Source of the DNA: an uncultured Lachnospiraceae bacterium
Lineage (GTDB): Bacteria > Bacillota > Clostridia > Lachnospirales > Lachnospiraceae
DNA length: 62,347 nt
Assembly (NCBI GenBank): GCA_910587305.1
Contig: CAJUKV010000020.1
Location: 1-62,347 of the forward strand
Reading direction: 5' to 3'
Both the position numbers and the translations under genes were made by a program. The notes beneath the pieces are model-generated. The model made no database searches and was not told the DNA's origin. It saw only the letters and a program-made list of their open reading frames with translations. This document shows positions 1 to 9,012 of this stretch, piece by piece. The first letter of the stretch is position 1; every line of letters starts with the position of its first letter.

Positions 1-942
1 CTGACCGTCACCTTAATGCTTTTGTACGGTATTGCAAGCGCATATCAGCCTTCCGTGCAGGCGAGCATACCCGCGCTGGTATGCCAGGATCATATTATGG
101 AGGCCAACTCCATCATCAACACAATCAGCTCCTTTTCCTCTCTAATCGGCCCGGTGCTTGGGGGAATTTTGTATAGCGCCTATGGACTTGCGCCCGTATT
201 ATGGGTCTGTATCGTATGTTTTATTTTTTCTGCGGTGATGGAGCTTTTCATTCGGATACCCTTTCAAAGGCAAAGCGCTGACGGCTCCATATGGAAGACC
301 GTAAAAAATGATTTTTCACAAAGCATCCGCTTCATTCTAAAAGATAAGCCCGTGATAGGGAAGGTTCTTTTCGCAGTGTGCGGAATCAATCTGTTTTTGT
401 CTTCCATGATTACGGTGGCGCTGCCCTATCTGGTGACGGAGATTCTGGCGTTGGATCCTCTTATGGCAAACAGGCTTTATGGATTTGCGGAAGGGGCACT
501 GGCGGCCGGCGGTCTTGCAGGCGGTATCTGCGCTGGTATCTTTGCAGGCAGGCTTTCCATCCGAAAAGCCGGGAACCTGATGATTGTCTGCGCCCTGTGC
601 GTGTTTCCCATGGCCGCCGCTTTGCTCCTTTTTTCATCCGGAACGATAAACTATCTGATTATCACAGCATGCTGCTTTATGATTATGGTATTTTCCACCA
701 TTTTTACCGTACAGGTACTGTCCTTTGTCCAGATGGAAACGCCGCAAAATCTGATTGGAAAGGTGATTGCTCTGTGCCTTACGGTTTCCATGTGCGCTCA
801 GCCGCTGGGAAACGCGTTCTACGGGCTTTTGTTTGAAATAAGTGTGGGGGTTGAATATGCCGTTATTTTGTTTTCAGGTATTGTATCCATTATCATTGCT
901 GTCAGCACAAAAAATATTTTTAAGAAATTTATTGAGAAATAG
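1..942 (+). CDS. MFS exporter, C-terminal part (5' end outside window)
   Basis: The reading frame is open from base 1, so the N-terminus lies upstream of the window and the first internal Met at base 16 is not a convincing start. The visible ~313 residues form about eight hydrophobic helices. The stretch EANSIINTISSFSSLIGP followed by GG is typical of the MFS drug/macrolide/enterobactin exporter group (MefA/EntS-like). It should be an integral membrane proton-coupled exporter. The substrate cannot be read from the sequence. No regulator is visible because the upstream side is cut. Confidence 0.8.
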   Translation: MTVTLMLLYGIASAYQPSVQASIPALVCQDHIMEANSIINTISSFSSLIGPVLGGILYSAYGLAPVLWVCIVCFIFSAVMELFIRIPFQRQSADGSIWKTVKNDFSQSIRFILKDKPVIGKVLFAVCGINLFLSSMITVALPYLVTEILALDPLMANRLYGFAEGALAAGGLAGGICAGIFAGRLSIRKAGNLMIVCALCVFPMAAALLLFSSGTINYLIITACCFMIMVFSTIFTVQVLSFVQMETPQNLIGKVIALCLTVSMCAQPLGNAFYGLLFEISVGVEYAVILFSGIVSIIIAVSTKNIFKKFIEK

Positions 943-1025
943 AAGTGTTAAACTTATCTTAAAGTATAGCTTATGTAAAGAAATCCGTCCAGGAGCTAAA
1001 AGAAGGGCAGGGCACCCCCCATGAA

Positions 1026-2042
1026 CTAATTTCCCTCGTCATCTAAAATATCTTTGACTAATTTTTCAAGTTCTTTTCGATTTGGTAAGTATAACTCATA
1101 TTTAGATACAAATAACTTACTGTCCATTCCATACGTTGCATACTCTACCAATAATTCATCTTTGTTTTTGCTTAATATGATACCAATCGGCGGATTATCA
1201 TCCGGCATATTTTCCTCTATTGCGAAATACCCCATATACATATTCATTTGACCGATATCTTCATGTTGGACAGAATTTTTCTTTAAGTCTATCAGAACAA
1301 AACACTTCAAAATCCTATGATAAAATACTAAATCCACGTGGTAATGCACATTATTGATTGTTAAAGGATATTGCCGCTTAACAAATGTAAATCCTTTGCC
1401 CAATTCCAACAAAAATTTTTGTAAATTGTCTATAATTTTTTGTTCCAAATCATTTTCACTATACTTTTCCTGCTCCGGAATATCTAAAAATTCCAGCGTA
1501 TATGTGCTCTTTACAATATCTTCCGGACTTTGGCACTCAATACCATTTTGAGCTAACTTTAAAATTCCTTCTTTATCCCTACCGGAAGCCAATCTCAAAA
1601 ACAACGCTGAATCCATCTGTCTCCGCAATGTTCTGACATTCCAATTTTCCACGACACATTCTTTCTCATAAAAGCTGCGTTCGAGTTCATCGTCTATTTT
1701 TATCAATTCGCATATATGAGACCATGATAATTTGTCAGACACTGTCTGACAATTTGAATATTTTAAATAAAACTTCCTCATATTATTTAAGTTTGGACGA
1801 CTATACCCTTTTCCCAGACGTAATGTCAGCTCCTTTGATATTGTGGAAAGCAAATTTTTTCCATACGCTGCTTTCGCATTGCCATCCTGTTCAAATTCAA
1901 CAATGTATTTTCCAATGCTCCAGTAAGTTACCGTCATCACTTTATTTATTGATATCGCTAATTCATTTTTTGATGAATTTACCAATGCTTCAATATCCGA
2001 AATCATTTTTTCGAAACCTGAATTTTTTACCAATTCATTCAT
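1026..2042 (-). CDS. DUF1016 / YhcG-type PD-(D/E)XK nuclease
   Basis: 338 residues. The N-terminal half resembles the DUF1016 N-terminal domain, including the AYGKNLLSTISKEL and GKGYSRPNLNNMRKFY stretches. The C-terminal half resembles the YhcG nuclease fold with HVDLVFYHRILKCFVLIDLK. The Asp of HVDLVFYH and the Lys of IDLK fit the PD-(D/E)XK core, with Asp in place of the usual Glu of ExK. Family members are predicted nucleases found as solitary genes or near restriction and mobile genes; their role is poorly defined. It is convergent with the MFS gene and separate from the siroheme gene. AT content is higher than in its neighbours, compatible with acquisition. Confidence 0.8.
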   Translation of the reverse strand: MNELVKNSGFEKMISDIEALVNSSKNELAISINKVMTVTYWSIGKYIVEFEQDGNAKAAYGKNLLSTISKELTLRLGKGYSRPNLNNMRKFYLKYSNCQTVSDKLSWSHICELIKIDDELERSFYEKECVVENWNVRTLRRQMDSALFLRLASGRDKEGILKLAQNGIECQSPEDIVKSTYTLEFLDIPEQEKYSENDLEQKIIDNLQKFLLELGKGFTFVKRQYPLTINNVHYHVDLVFYHRILKCFVLIDLKKNSVQHEDIGQMNMYMGYFAIEENMPDDNPPIGIILSKNKDELLVEYATYGMDSKLFVSKYELYLPNRKELEKLVKDILDDEGN

Positions 2043-2079
2043 AGCATTTCCTTTCTAAATTTGTCCACTGCCTGGGTCA

Positions 2080-2676
2080 CTATGGAGACAAATAACCCGT
2101 ATCAAAAACCGGACACATATTTTCCACACAAAGCAGGGCGGCTTCCTTTAAAAATTGAGCCCTTTCCTCTGCATCCGGAATTTCCCTGCGGGCTCTCTCC
2201 CGAAGCTGTGAAAGGTACTCTAAAATTCCCTCTATTTCATCCGGAAGTCCCCTCTCTATTTGGCCGCGAAGCATTGCTGCCACCTGGGGGCTTGCCCCTT
2301 CCGTGGTAATTCCTACCGTGAGTTTCCCTCTTTTCACCAGAGCCGGGAACAGGAACTCACACTGTTCTTTATCATCCACCGCATTGACCAGTATGTTTTC
2401 CGCCCTGCAAATCTCCGCCACATGGGCGTTCAGACGCCGGTCGTTCGTTGCGGCAATCACAAACAGTTTTCCTTCCACATCCCTGTCCTCAAAGGCGCGC
2501 GTCTCGCAACGCAAGGCCGGATTCTCAGCCAGTTCCTTTAAGATAACCGGCGCTACCACCGTAAGGGAAGGCTCAAAAGGAAGCAATTTATTCACTTTAT
2601 GGGCGGCAATTTTCCCTCCCCCCACAATCAGTCCCTTTTTCCCTTTTATCTCAATAAAAAACGGAAAATATCCCAT
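2080..2676 (-). CDS. precorrin-2 dehydrogenase / sirohydrochlorin ferrochelatase-type protein (siroheme synthase N-terminal domain)
   Basis: 198 residues, the size of stand-alone CysG-N/Met8/SirC proteins. The NAD-binding loop LIVGGGKIAAHKVNKLL lies near the N-terminus. NAVDDKEQCEFLFPALVKRG and the TEGASPQVAAMLR stretch match the conserved core that positions precorrin-2. The expected reaction is NAD-dependent oxidation of precorrin-2 to sirohydrochlorin, possibly followed by iron insertion to siroheme. No uroporphyrinogen methyltransferase domain or gene is nearby. An AAAGGA ribosome site precedes the ATG. It lies downstream of thiN on the same strand, separated by a tandem-repeat block. Confidence 0.85.
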   Translation of the reverse strand: MGYFPFFIEIKGKKGLIVGGGKIAAHKVNKLLPFEPSLTVVAPVILKELAENPALRCETRAFEDRDVEGKLFVIAATNDRRLNAHVAEICRAENILVNAVDDKEQCEFLFPALVKRGKLTVGITTEGASPQVAAMLRGQIERGLPDEIEGILEYLSQLRERARREIPDAEERAQFLKEAALLCVENMCPVFDTGYLSP

Positions 2677-2727
2677 TACAACGTTCCTTTCCGGGCCAAT
2701 CCCTGACTATCGATAGCTTATGCTCTG

Positions 2728-2847
2728 CTTAGTGCCATAGCAAAGGTTCCGAAAAAACTTACGCCCCACTTAGCGCATAACAAAAGCGTATAAAAAGCTT
2801 ACCCCGGCTTGGCATCCTGACAAAGGCGAGTAAAAAGCTTACGCCTG
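2728..2847. repeat. three imperfect tandem copies of a ~40-bp unit
   Basis: Three successive units start with CTTAG/CTTGG and end with AAAAAGCTTACnCC: 2728-2768, 2769-2807 and 2808-2847. The last unit overlaps the stop codon of thiN, so the repeat seems to have been copied outward from the thiN 3' end. No coding potential is evident. Confidence 0.65.
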
Positions 2848-3459
2848 TTTATCCTCCTGTACCAGCAGCAGCATCCCTTTTTCCACTGCGACCTTGCTCT
2901 CTTTCCCTGTAAATTCATTGCTCACGCCCACAGGATATTCTTTTGTGAGAACCGCATCCTCAAGCTTATATTTAAGGCCCTCCTCATAAACGCCGCTGGC
3001 CCTGTCCCCCAAACAAAATACTGACAAAAAACCGCTCTCCCGGGCTCCAAAATGAATCTCTCCGTCGCGAATCACCCGGTACCAGGAATGCTCCCCCATC
3101 AAAATCCCTTCCGCGCCTTTGTCTGCCAAGTCCGATAAGAGCTGAATATTGGCTATGGTGTGGGAAATTCTTCCGCCCGTTCCCCCATAGATTACAAATT
3201 TCCGATATCCTCTTTGAAGGCCCTCCATAACCGCCCAGCCTGTATCCGTCTCATCCTTTTCGGAATTTAATACAATCACCCCGGGATGGTCGGGAACTTC
3301 CCCTAAGGAATCAAAATCTCCCACCACCAAATCCATTCCGATACCTTTTTCCAGACAATAAGCATACCCGCCGTCACAGGCAATCACCAAATCTCCGCTC
3401 ACAGGAGAAGGCACTCTGTTGCCAAACTCTCCTGCCCCAATAATATAACAAATTCCCAT
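2839..3459 (-). CDS. thiN: thiamine diphosphokinase
   Basis: 206 residues from the chosen ATG at 3459, which has a strong GGAGGGG site five bases upstream. An upstream in-frame ATG at 3597 adds 46 residues with no family match and no good ribosome site. VIACDGGYAYCLEKGI and DLVVGDFDSLG are the thiamine pyrophosphokinase signature, with Asp residues for Mg-ATP. ETDTGWAVMEGLQRG and GGTGGRISHTIANI complete the catalytic domain. The enzyme converts thiamine to thiamine diphosphate in the cytoplasm. It follows the TetR gene on the same strand and may be read through from it. Confidence 0.93.
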   Translation of the reverse strand: MGICYIIGAGEFGNRVPSPVSGDLVIACDGGYAYCLEKGIGMDLVVGDFDSLGEVPDHPGVIVLNSEKDETDTGWAVMEGLQRGYRKFVIYGGTGGRISHTIANIQLLSDLADKGAEGILMGEHSWYRVIRDGEIHFGARESGFLSVFCLGDRASGVYEEGLKYKLEDAVLTKEYPVGVSNEFTGKESKVAVEKGMLLLVQEDKQA

Positions 3460-3593
3460 ATATCCCCTCCGCGCACATAGCGCAAACATAGCGTGGGCCA
3501 CAGACCAGGCTATACTTAGCCTGGCAAATACCGCATCAGCCACCCTTCCAAAGCAGCCGTCCCGCAAGTGCAAACCCCTGTGAAAAATGACTG

Positions 3594-4274
3594 TCAAAAA
3601 GCGATTCCATCTTTGACCGGACTATGCCCAATGACCGCACCGCCGTCAGCGCATTTTCTAAAGCTTTCTATTTCCTGACAGATGCCCCTACAGAGCATTT
3701 CCCGCATGGCCCTGCGCTCCGGCCTCGCCCCGCTGTTTATGCCAAACTGATACATAGCGTAGCAGATTAATTTAGACAGCGCCGCCATAACCAGATAGGC
3801 CTTATCTTCTTCCGTCAGCTCGTCCTCGCAGGCCATTTCTTCCTCAATTATCTTGCGCAGCAAATCCATGACCAAAAATTCGTCCTCCTGTTTGGACTCC
3901 ACCATCTCTTTCAGCCTGCTGCTTATGGCGGAATTGTCCATCATAACGTGGATTGCCCTGAAAAGGCAGCTGGTCTGTGTCAGCTTTTCTTCCATATTAA
4001 GCAGAATGACGTTCATTTTCCCATATAAATCTTTTTCCTGCCGCAAGACCTCATACATGCTCCGGCACGATTCCTTTAAATCATAAAAAAGCGCTCCCGC
4101 TATCATTTCTTCTTTGTTGGAAAAGTACTCATAGACAGTGCCTTTCCCAATCCCGGCTTTTCCGGTTATCTCTGAAACGGTCAGATTATTTAAATCGGCT
4201 CCTTCCAAAAAAAGCGCTATCACCGCCTGATAAGTGGCCTTAACTTTTGGTGGCAGATGTGTTGTATTTCCCAT
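3594..4274 (-). CDS. TetR/AcrR family transcriptional regulator (probable regulator of the RND exporter)
   Basis: 226 residues. The N-terminal helix-turn-helix is LTVSEITGKAGIGKGTVYEY followed by FSNKEEMIAG, classic for TetR. The C-terminal ligand domain is not recognisable by motif. It lies downstream of the large RND gene on the same strand, separated by ~180 bp containing the tail of an 88-bp structured repeat. A 24-bp TetR-type palindrome sits just downstream of the RND promoter, so the inference is that this protein represses the exporter in response to a ligand. Its own promoter is not clear. Confidence 0.88.
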   Translation of the reverse strand: MGNTTHLPPKVKATYQAVIALFLEGADLNNLTVSEITGKAGIGKGTVYEYFSNKEEMIAGALFYDLKESCRSMYEVLRQEKDLYGKMNVILLNMEEKLTQTSCLFRAIHVMMDNSAISSRLKEMVESKQEDEFLVMDLLRKIIEEEMACEDELTEEDKAYLVMAALSKLICYAMYQFGINSGARPERRAMREMLCRGICQEIESFRKCADGGAVIGHSPVKDGIAF

Positions 4275-4372
4275 AACAATAATCCCCCTCTTCCTGCCTA
4301 TATTACAAATTTTACGCAGGCATAAATTGCAAACATACCGCCTTGCGTATAAATAATACGTAAACCGTACCG

Positions 4373-4460
4373 GAAGAATCGCCCCAAGGCGATTCTTTGA
4401 GAGATGACTTAGATTTTCTCAGGCGTCGTCTTTTGACGCCTTAGAAAATCTTCATCTCTT
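4373..4460. repeat. 88-bp structured dispersed repeat, copy 1
   Basis: Nearly identical to 19015-19101 (about five differences over 88 bp). It contains a short hairpin (AGAATCGCC/GGCGATTCT) and a longer imperfect hairpin with outer arms GAGATGA/TCATCTC and inner arms AGATTTTCT/AGAAAATCT. This copy overlaps the last codons and stop of the RND gene. It could act as a transcription terminator or be a small REP/MITE-like element. Confidence 0.8.
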
Positions 4461-7400
4461 TTTCTCTCTTGAAAAAATATCATAAACACAGGGGATCACC
4501 ACCAGCGTAAGCACTGTGCCGTAAACCAGTCCTCCAATGGTGACGACCGCCATCGGCCGCCCCATCTCGGAACCCATATCCTTCCCCGTTACCATAGTGC
4601 AAAGGGCAAGGATTGTTGTAAGGGCCGTCATAAGCACCGGGCGCAGTCTGGTTCTTCCGGCCGTCAGAATCGCTTCCCGCTTTTCCATGCCTTCCTCCCT
4701 TAACTGGTTGATATAGTCCACCAGCACGATACCGTTGTTTACGATAATACCGGAAAGCATTACAAAGCCAATCAGCGCAATCACGCTCAGCTCGCTGTCG
4801 CTGATCACCAGCCCAAGGAAACCGCCCGTGAAGGCAAGAGGGATGGTAAACATGATGATAAAGGGCGAGAGCAGCGACTGGAACTGGGCCACCATAATCA
4901 GGTACATGAAAATCAGCGCCAGAAGCAGCATCAGATACAATTGTTCCATGGCGTCCGTGATGGTTTCGTTTTCGCCTGTCATCTTAAGATAATATCCGGC
5001 AGGCAGTTCATAATTTGCCAGCGCTTCTTCCACATCCGCAGATACCAGCCCCACATTGTAGCCGTCCGCAATTTCAGCGGAAACTGCCATATACCGGTTC
5101 TGGTCAACCCGGTTAACCGCCTTGGGGGAGATTGTGGTTTCAAAGGAGGCCACCTCCGAGAGAGGGAACTTTTCTTTGGTGTCGTCCTTGGTGGTTCTTT
5201 CTATCTCCAACTCCTTAATCAGCGCTCTGGTAAGTTCCAAGTCCTTTGCGTCCTTTACATAAACGCCGTACTCGTTTTCCTCCGTCTCAAGAGTGGTCGC
5301 GCTGGCGCTTTCCGCAAGCTTTGAGGCAACCTGGCTGAACACCTGGGCAACTGTCATGCCGTGCTCTATGGCCTTATTCCTGTCAATGATTACCCGCATT
5401 TCCTCCATGGAATCTTCTAAGCCGTCCGTAACATTCTCGGTTCCCTCAACGCTGTCTACAATGGCCGCCACATCCTTAGCCAGCTCCTGAAGCTTATCCA
5501 TATCCCGGCCGCGGATCTGCACGGTGACGCCGCTTCCGCCCATGGCGCTCATGTCCATAGAAGAGGTGTCAATCACCATCTCCGCCTTATTTTTCTCGCA
5601 AATCTCCGCCGTCTGTTCCATAATCTCGTCGGCAATCACTTCATTGGTCTTTTCCTTGTCTCTGTTCAAGGTGACATATATGACTGTCTCATTGGAGGAG
5701 ACTTCTCCCTCCCCTGTCAGCATGGCAAAGGATGAGGTGGAAGCCATGGCCCCTACGTCCGCCACATCCTCTCGGGCAATCAGCTTTTCCACTATCTCGT
5801 CCGTAACCTGAGCCGTTTCGCTTAAAAGAGCGTCCTCCGGCATGGTCAGCGATACGGTAAACTGAGTGCTGTCCATATCCGGCATGAAGGCCGTTCCCTT
5901 TGCGTAGGAAGCCATGGCGCTCAAAACCAGCAGGACAATCACCAGCAAAATGACCACCGGCTTTCCTTTCAGCGAAAGCCTTAACAGCTTTTCATAAAGG
6001 TCAACCAGCTTTGTAAAAAATTTCCCGTCCGAATTTTCTTTGGTCTTTACCAGCGCCTTGGAGGCCATGGCAGGAACCACCGTAAGGGCAATCGCAAGAC
6101 TTGCCAGCAGCGAGTAAGCAATGGTCAGCCCCATATCCACAAACAACTGTCTGGTGATGCCTTCCGTAAATACAATAGGTAAAAATACGCATACCGTAGT
6201 CAGGGTGGATGCCATAATAGCTCCCGCCACTTCCCCGGCTCCTTCTATGGCCGCTTCTTTCGCCGAACGGCCTTCCCGACGCAGACGGTAAATATTTTCA
6301 ATTACCACAATGGAATTGTCCACCAGCATACCAATTCCCAGGGCAAGGCCCGAAAGGGAAATGACATTCAGCGTCACGCCGCTGAAATACATGCACACAA
6401 TAGCCGTAATCAGGCTGATAGGAATCGAGCAGGCAATCACCGCCGTAGGCCGCAAATCCTTTAAGAATAAAATCAGGATTAAAACGGCAAGTCCGGCCCC
6501 AAAAAGGATATTGTTCAGAATGGAATCCATCACAAGATCTATGTATATTCCCTGATCCATAAGGGTAATCAACTGCAAATCCCCGTTTTCTTCCCTGAGT
6601 TCTTCAAATTTGTCCAAAATCTTATCCGACACATCCCCTGTGGAATATCCTGTCTGCTTCTGGATTGTAACCATAATTCCCGGCGCGCCGTTTACATTGG
6701 CGTAAATATCCGCGGAATTGTCGGTCATAAACACGTCCGCCACATCCCCTAAGGTGATAATGTCCACATCATCCATTTCCAGATTCATCAGGGGCATCTT
6801 TTTCAGTTCTTCGATTTCTTCCGGCTTATCGCCTACACGAATCAGATAAGAAATCCCTTCTTCCGTCACATACCCGGCAGGCATGGAAAAGTTCTGGGCC
6901 TGCAAAAGCCCTTCCACCGTCTCCACGGTCAGGATGCCCTTCATGTTTGCCTTGTCGTAGGCGTCTATTCTGTTTTCCTCTAATTCTTCCTCCCCATCCA
7001 AAATCTGCTGCAGAGCGTCTGCAAGCTGCTCGGCCGTGTCCTTTAACTGTTCTTCCCCGTCCGCAATCTGCTCCCATCCGCTGTCAATCTGCTCCTGTCC
7101 GGCTTCTAGCTGTTCCTCTCCGCTTTCCAGCTGCTTTTCGGTTGCTTCTATTTGAGACTCCGCAGTGGTAATCTGAAGTTCCCCTAAGCTGATGGTGGTC
7201 TGGGCATTGGCAAATTCCGAAGCCGCCTTCAAATTTCCTTTGTAAAGCTGGTTTAAGCCGTCGTCGATTTTGGAAATGTTGTCCTCCAGCTCTGAAATTT
7301 TTCCGCCCATCTCCGCAATGGTCTGCTCATAGGTGGCAATGGTCTGTTTGATAAATTCCTGGGCGGCGATTTGCTGCTGAAAATTATCCACTACGCCCTG

Positions 7401-8660
7401 CATAGTTTCATAGCTGCTTATTCTGGCGTCAACCAGCCCTTTAACAGCGCCCACCGTCAAAGTATCCCTGTCATCATATGGGAAATCGGGGGCCAGATAA
7501 GTTTCTACCCTTGCCTGCAGATCCCCGTCAATAGTCGTATATAAATCATCGCTGTCTAATTCGCCTAATGCGTTGCTAAGGCTCTCTCCTTCCGCGATTC
7601 CCGCCTGAATCACATCCGCCGATTCCATTCCCTCGGGCGGCGTCACGCCATTTTCTTCCAGCCCTTTTTTCGCCTCGTCCAGCATCATCTTTGCCTGCTC
7701 AAGCTCAAGGGTTAAGTGAATCTTAGCGGCTTCCGCATCCGCTTTTGCCGTAAGGAGTTTGGTTTCCGCCTCCGCAAGCTCTCTGGCGGCTTCCTCTTTT
7801 TTGTTTGCAAGCTCTGTCTTTCCTTCTTCCAGCTTGATCTTATTTTCGGCAATCTCCGCTTTGCCGTCCGCAAGCTTTTGTTTCCCGTCCTCAATTTCCT
7901 TGCGGCTGTCCTCTAATTCCTGCTGGCTGTCCGTGAGCTTTTGCCTAGATTCCTCCATCTCCGCCCTGGCGTCCGCAAGCTCCGCCTGTCCCTCATAAAT
8001 ATCCTGCTTGTTCTCGTTAAGTTCTTCCTTCACCTCATCTATTTCTTCATCTATCGAGCCGAAAACCTGCTCGTTGATTTTGTCAATCTTCTCCTGGCGG
8101 ATCACCACACTTACGCTCTCCTCCAAAAGGCCGGTGGCACTGACGGAAGCCACGCCCTCAATGCTTTCAAGCTCCGGCATAATGGTGTCCTGTGTCATGG
8201 CGGTCACCTGGGCGGCGTCCATGCCTTCCCCTCCCACGGCCGCAATCATAACAGGAAGCATGTCTGGATTCAGCTTCATAATAATGGGATTCCCCACGGA
8301 GTCGTCCCAATAGCTCTTAATCTGATCCAGATTTTCGCGTATTTCCAAAGACGCCGCATTCATATCCGTTGACTGGGCAAACTCTAAGATAACCGTGGAG
8401 TAATTTTCACTGGAAACGGAGCTGATGCTCTCGATATTACTGACCGTCGCCATGGAAGCCTCCACAGGCTTTGTGACCACCGTCTCCACCGTTTCCGGGC
8501 TGGCTCCCACATAAGTCGTCATCACAATCACGTAAGGTAAGCTGATACTCGGCAAAAGATCCGTGGTCATCCTGGTAAAGGACACCACCCCAAGCACGAT
8601 TGCAAGCACCACGGCTACCAGTACGGTATAAGGTTTTTTTACACTGAATTTTGAAAGCAT
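4452..8660 (-). CDS. RND family efflux transporter (AcrB/HAE-like) with long coiled-coil insertion
   Basis: 1402 residues from the ATG at 8660, preceded by AAGGAG. A longer frame reaches 8756 but would start upstream of the clear promoter, so it is rejected. The first helix starts a few residues in (KKPYTVLVAVVLAIVLGVV). GMLVDNSIVVIENIYRLRR in helix 4 carries the Asp used in proton relay, and the C-terminal half repeats the fold. Unlike typical ~1050-residue AcrB proteins, the first periplasmic-type loop holds hundreds of residues of repetitive coiled coil (about bases 6960-8050) with ADGKAEIAENK-like units. In a monoderm the coil may reach through the cell wall; that is inference. Probably regulated by the adjacent TetR protein. 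Confidence 0.92.
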   Translation of the reverse strand: MLSKFSVKKPYTVLVAVVLAIVLGVVSFTRMTTDLLPSISLPYVIVMTTYVGASPETVETVVTKPVEASMATVSNIESISSVSSENYSTVILEFAQSTDMNAASLEIRENLDQIKSYWDDSVGNPIIMKLNPDMLPVMIAAVGGEGMDAAQVTAMTQDTIMPELESIEGVASVSATGLLEESVSVVIRQEKIDKINEQVFGSIDEEIDEVKEELNENKQDIYEGQAELADARAEMEESRQKLTDSQQELEDSRKEIEDGKQKLADGKAEIAENKIKLEEGKTELANKKEEAARELAEAETKLLTAKADAEAAKIHLTLELEQAKMMLDEAKKGLEENGVTPPEGMESADVIQAGIAEGESLSNALGELDSDDLYTTIDGDLQARVETYLAPDFPYDDRDTLTVGAVKGLVDARISSYETMQGVVDNFQQQIAAQEFIKQTIATYEQTIAEMGGKISELEDNISKIDDGLNQLYKGNLKAASEFANAQTTISLGELQITTAESQIEATEKQLESGEEQLEAGQEQIDSGWEQIADGEEQLKDTAEQLADALQQILDGEEELEENRIDAYDKANMKGILTVETVEGLLQAQNFSMPAGYVTEEGISYLIRVGDKPEEIEELKKMPLMNLEMDDVDIITLGDVADVFMTDNSADIYANVNGAPGIMVTIQKQTGYSTGDVSDKILDKFEELREENGDLQLITLMDQGIYIDLVMDSILNNILFGAGLAVLILILFLKDLRPTAVIACSIPISLITAIVCMYFSGVTLNVISLSGLALGIGMLVDNSIVVIENIYRLRREGRSAKEAAIEGAGEVAGAIMASTLTTVCVFLPIVFTEGITRQLFVDMGLTIAYSLLASLAIALTVVPAMASKALVKTKENSDGKFFTKLVDLYEKLLRLSLKGKPVVILLVIVLLVLSAMASYAKGTAFMPDMDSTQFTVSLTMPEDALLSETAQVTDEIVEKLIAREDVADVGAMASTSSFAMLTGEGEVSSNETVIYVTLNRDKEKTNEVIADEIMEQTAEICEKNKAEMVIDTSSMDMSAMGGSGVTVQIRGRDMDKLQELAKDVAAIVDSVEGTENVTDGLEDSMEEMRVIIDRNKAIEHGMTVAQVFSQVASKLAESASATTLETEENEYGVYVKDAKDLELTRALIKELEIERTTKDDTKEKFPLSEVASFETTISPKAVNRVDQNRYMAVSAEIADGYNVGLVSADVEEALANYELPAGYYLKMTGENETITDAMEQLYLMLLLALIFMYLIMVAQFQSLLSPFIIMFTIPLAFTGGFLGLVISDSELSVIALIGFVMLSGIIVNNGIVLVDYINQLREEGMEKREAILTAGRTRLRPVLMTALTTILALCTMVTGKDMGSEMGRPMAVVTIGGLVYGTVLTLVVIPCVYDIFSREKKR

Positions 8661-8683
8661 AGATTTTACTCCTTTTCCTTTTA

Positions 8684-8707
8684 AACCGTCCGACCGGTCG
8701 GTCGGTT
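8684..8707. promoter_or_regulatory. TetR-type operator palindrome at RND gene
   Basis: A 24-bp dyad with a perfect 12-bp core CCGACCGGTCGG. The arms extend to AACCG/CGGTT with only one mismatched pair. It lies between the -10 box and the ribosome site of the RND gene, an ideal repressor position. The GC-rich core contrasts with AT-rich flanks. Confidence 0.85.
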
Positions 8708-8718
8708 CCGCCGAAAAA

Positions 8719-8747
8719 AGTATATGGATAAAATCTGTCTTTGTCAA
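8719..8747 (-). promoter_or_regulatory. sigma-A promoter of RND gene
   Basis: On the minus strand TTGACA (8742-8747), a 17-bp spacer and TATACT (8719-8724). Transcription would start around 8712 and run straight into the palindrome at 8684-8707. Confidence 0.88.
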
Positions 8748-8933
8748 GATACCCAAAAGATTTTAGGAAATTTTAATTTTTATACTTTTTTAACACTTAA
8801 ATTGTTTTAGTGTAAAAACACATATGCTAAAATAACTTTACATATGTTTCAATTATTGCTTATTACGCTTCTATTGCCCTGATATGGCCGTTTGTAAAAT
8901 ATCCTATCGGGACGCATACTGAGAAAGAGGGAC

Positions 8934-8997
8934 AAGTTTGGAAGTAAACTTCCAAACTTTCTATTGATGGCAATATGGCAAGCAAAGCCTGCCATAT
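8934..8997. promoter_or_regulatory. two adjacent palindromes in leader of ABC operon
   Basis: A perfect 12-bp dyad (AAGTTTGGAAGT, two-base loop, complement) at 8934-8959 is followed by a second dyad ATATGGCA/TGCCATAT at 8973-8997. The ribosome site AGGGGG of the ABC ATPase gene begins immediately after. They may be operators or a leader structure. The remaining sequence of the 8661-9012 divergent region is AT-rich and shows no gene. Confidence 0.55.
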
Positions 8998-9012
8998 GCA
9001 GGGGGTATAAAA

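Noticed and set aside
8661..8756. 32-codon N-terminal extension of the RND protein
   Set aside because: It would place the start upstream of the promoter and operator; the ATG at 8660 has a ribosome site and begins the first helix.
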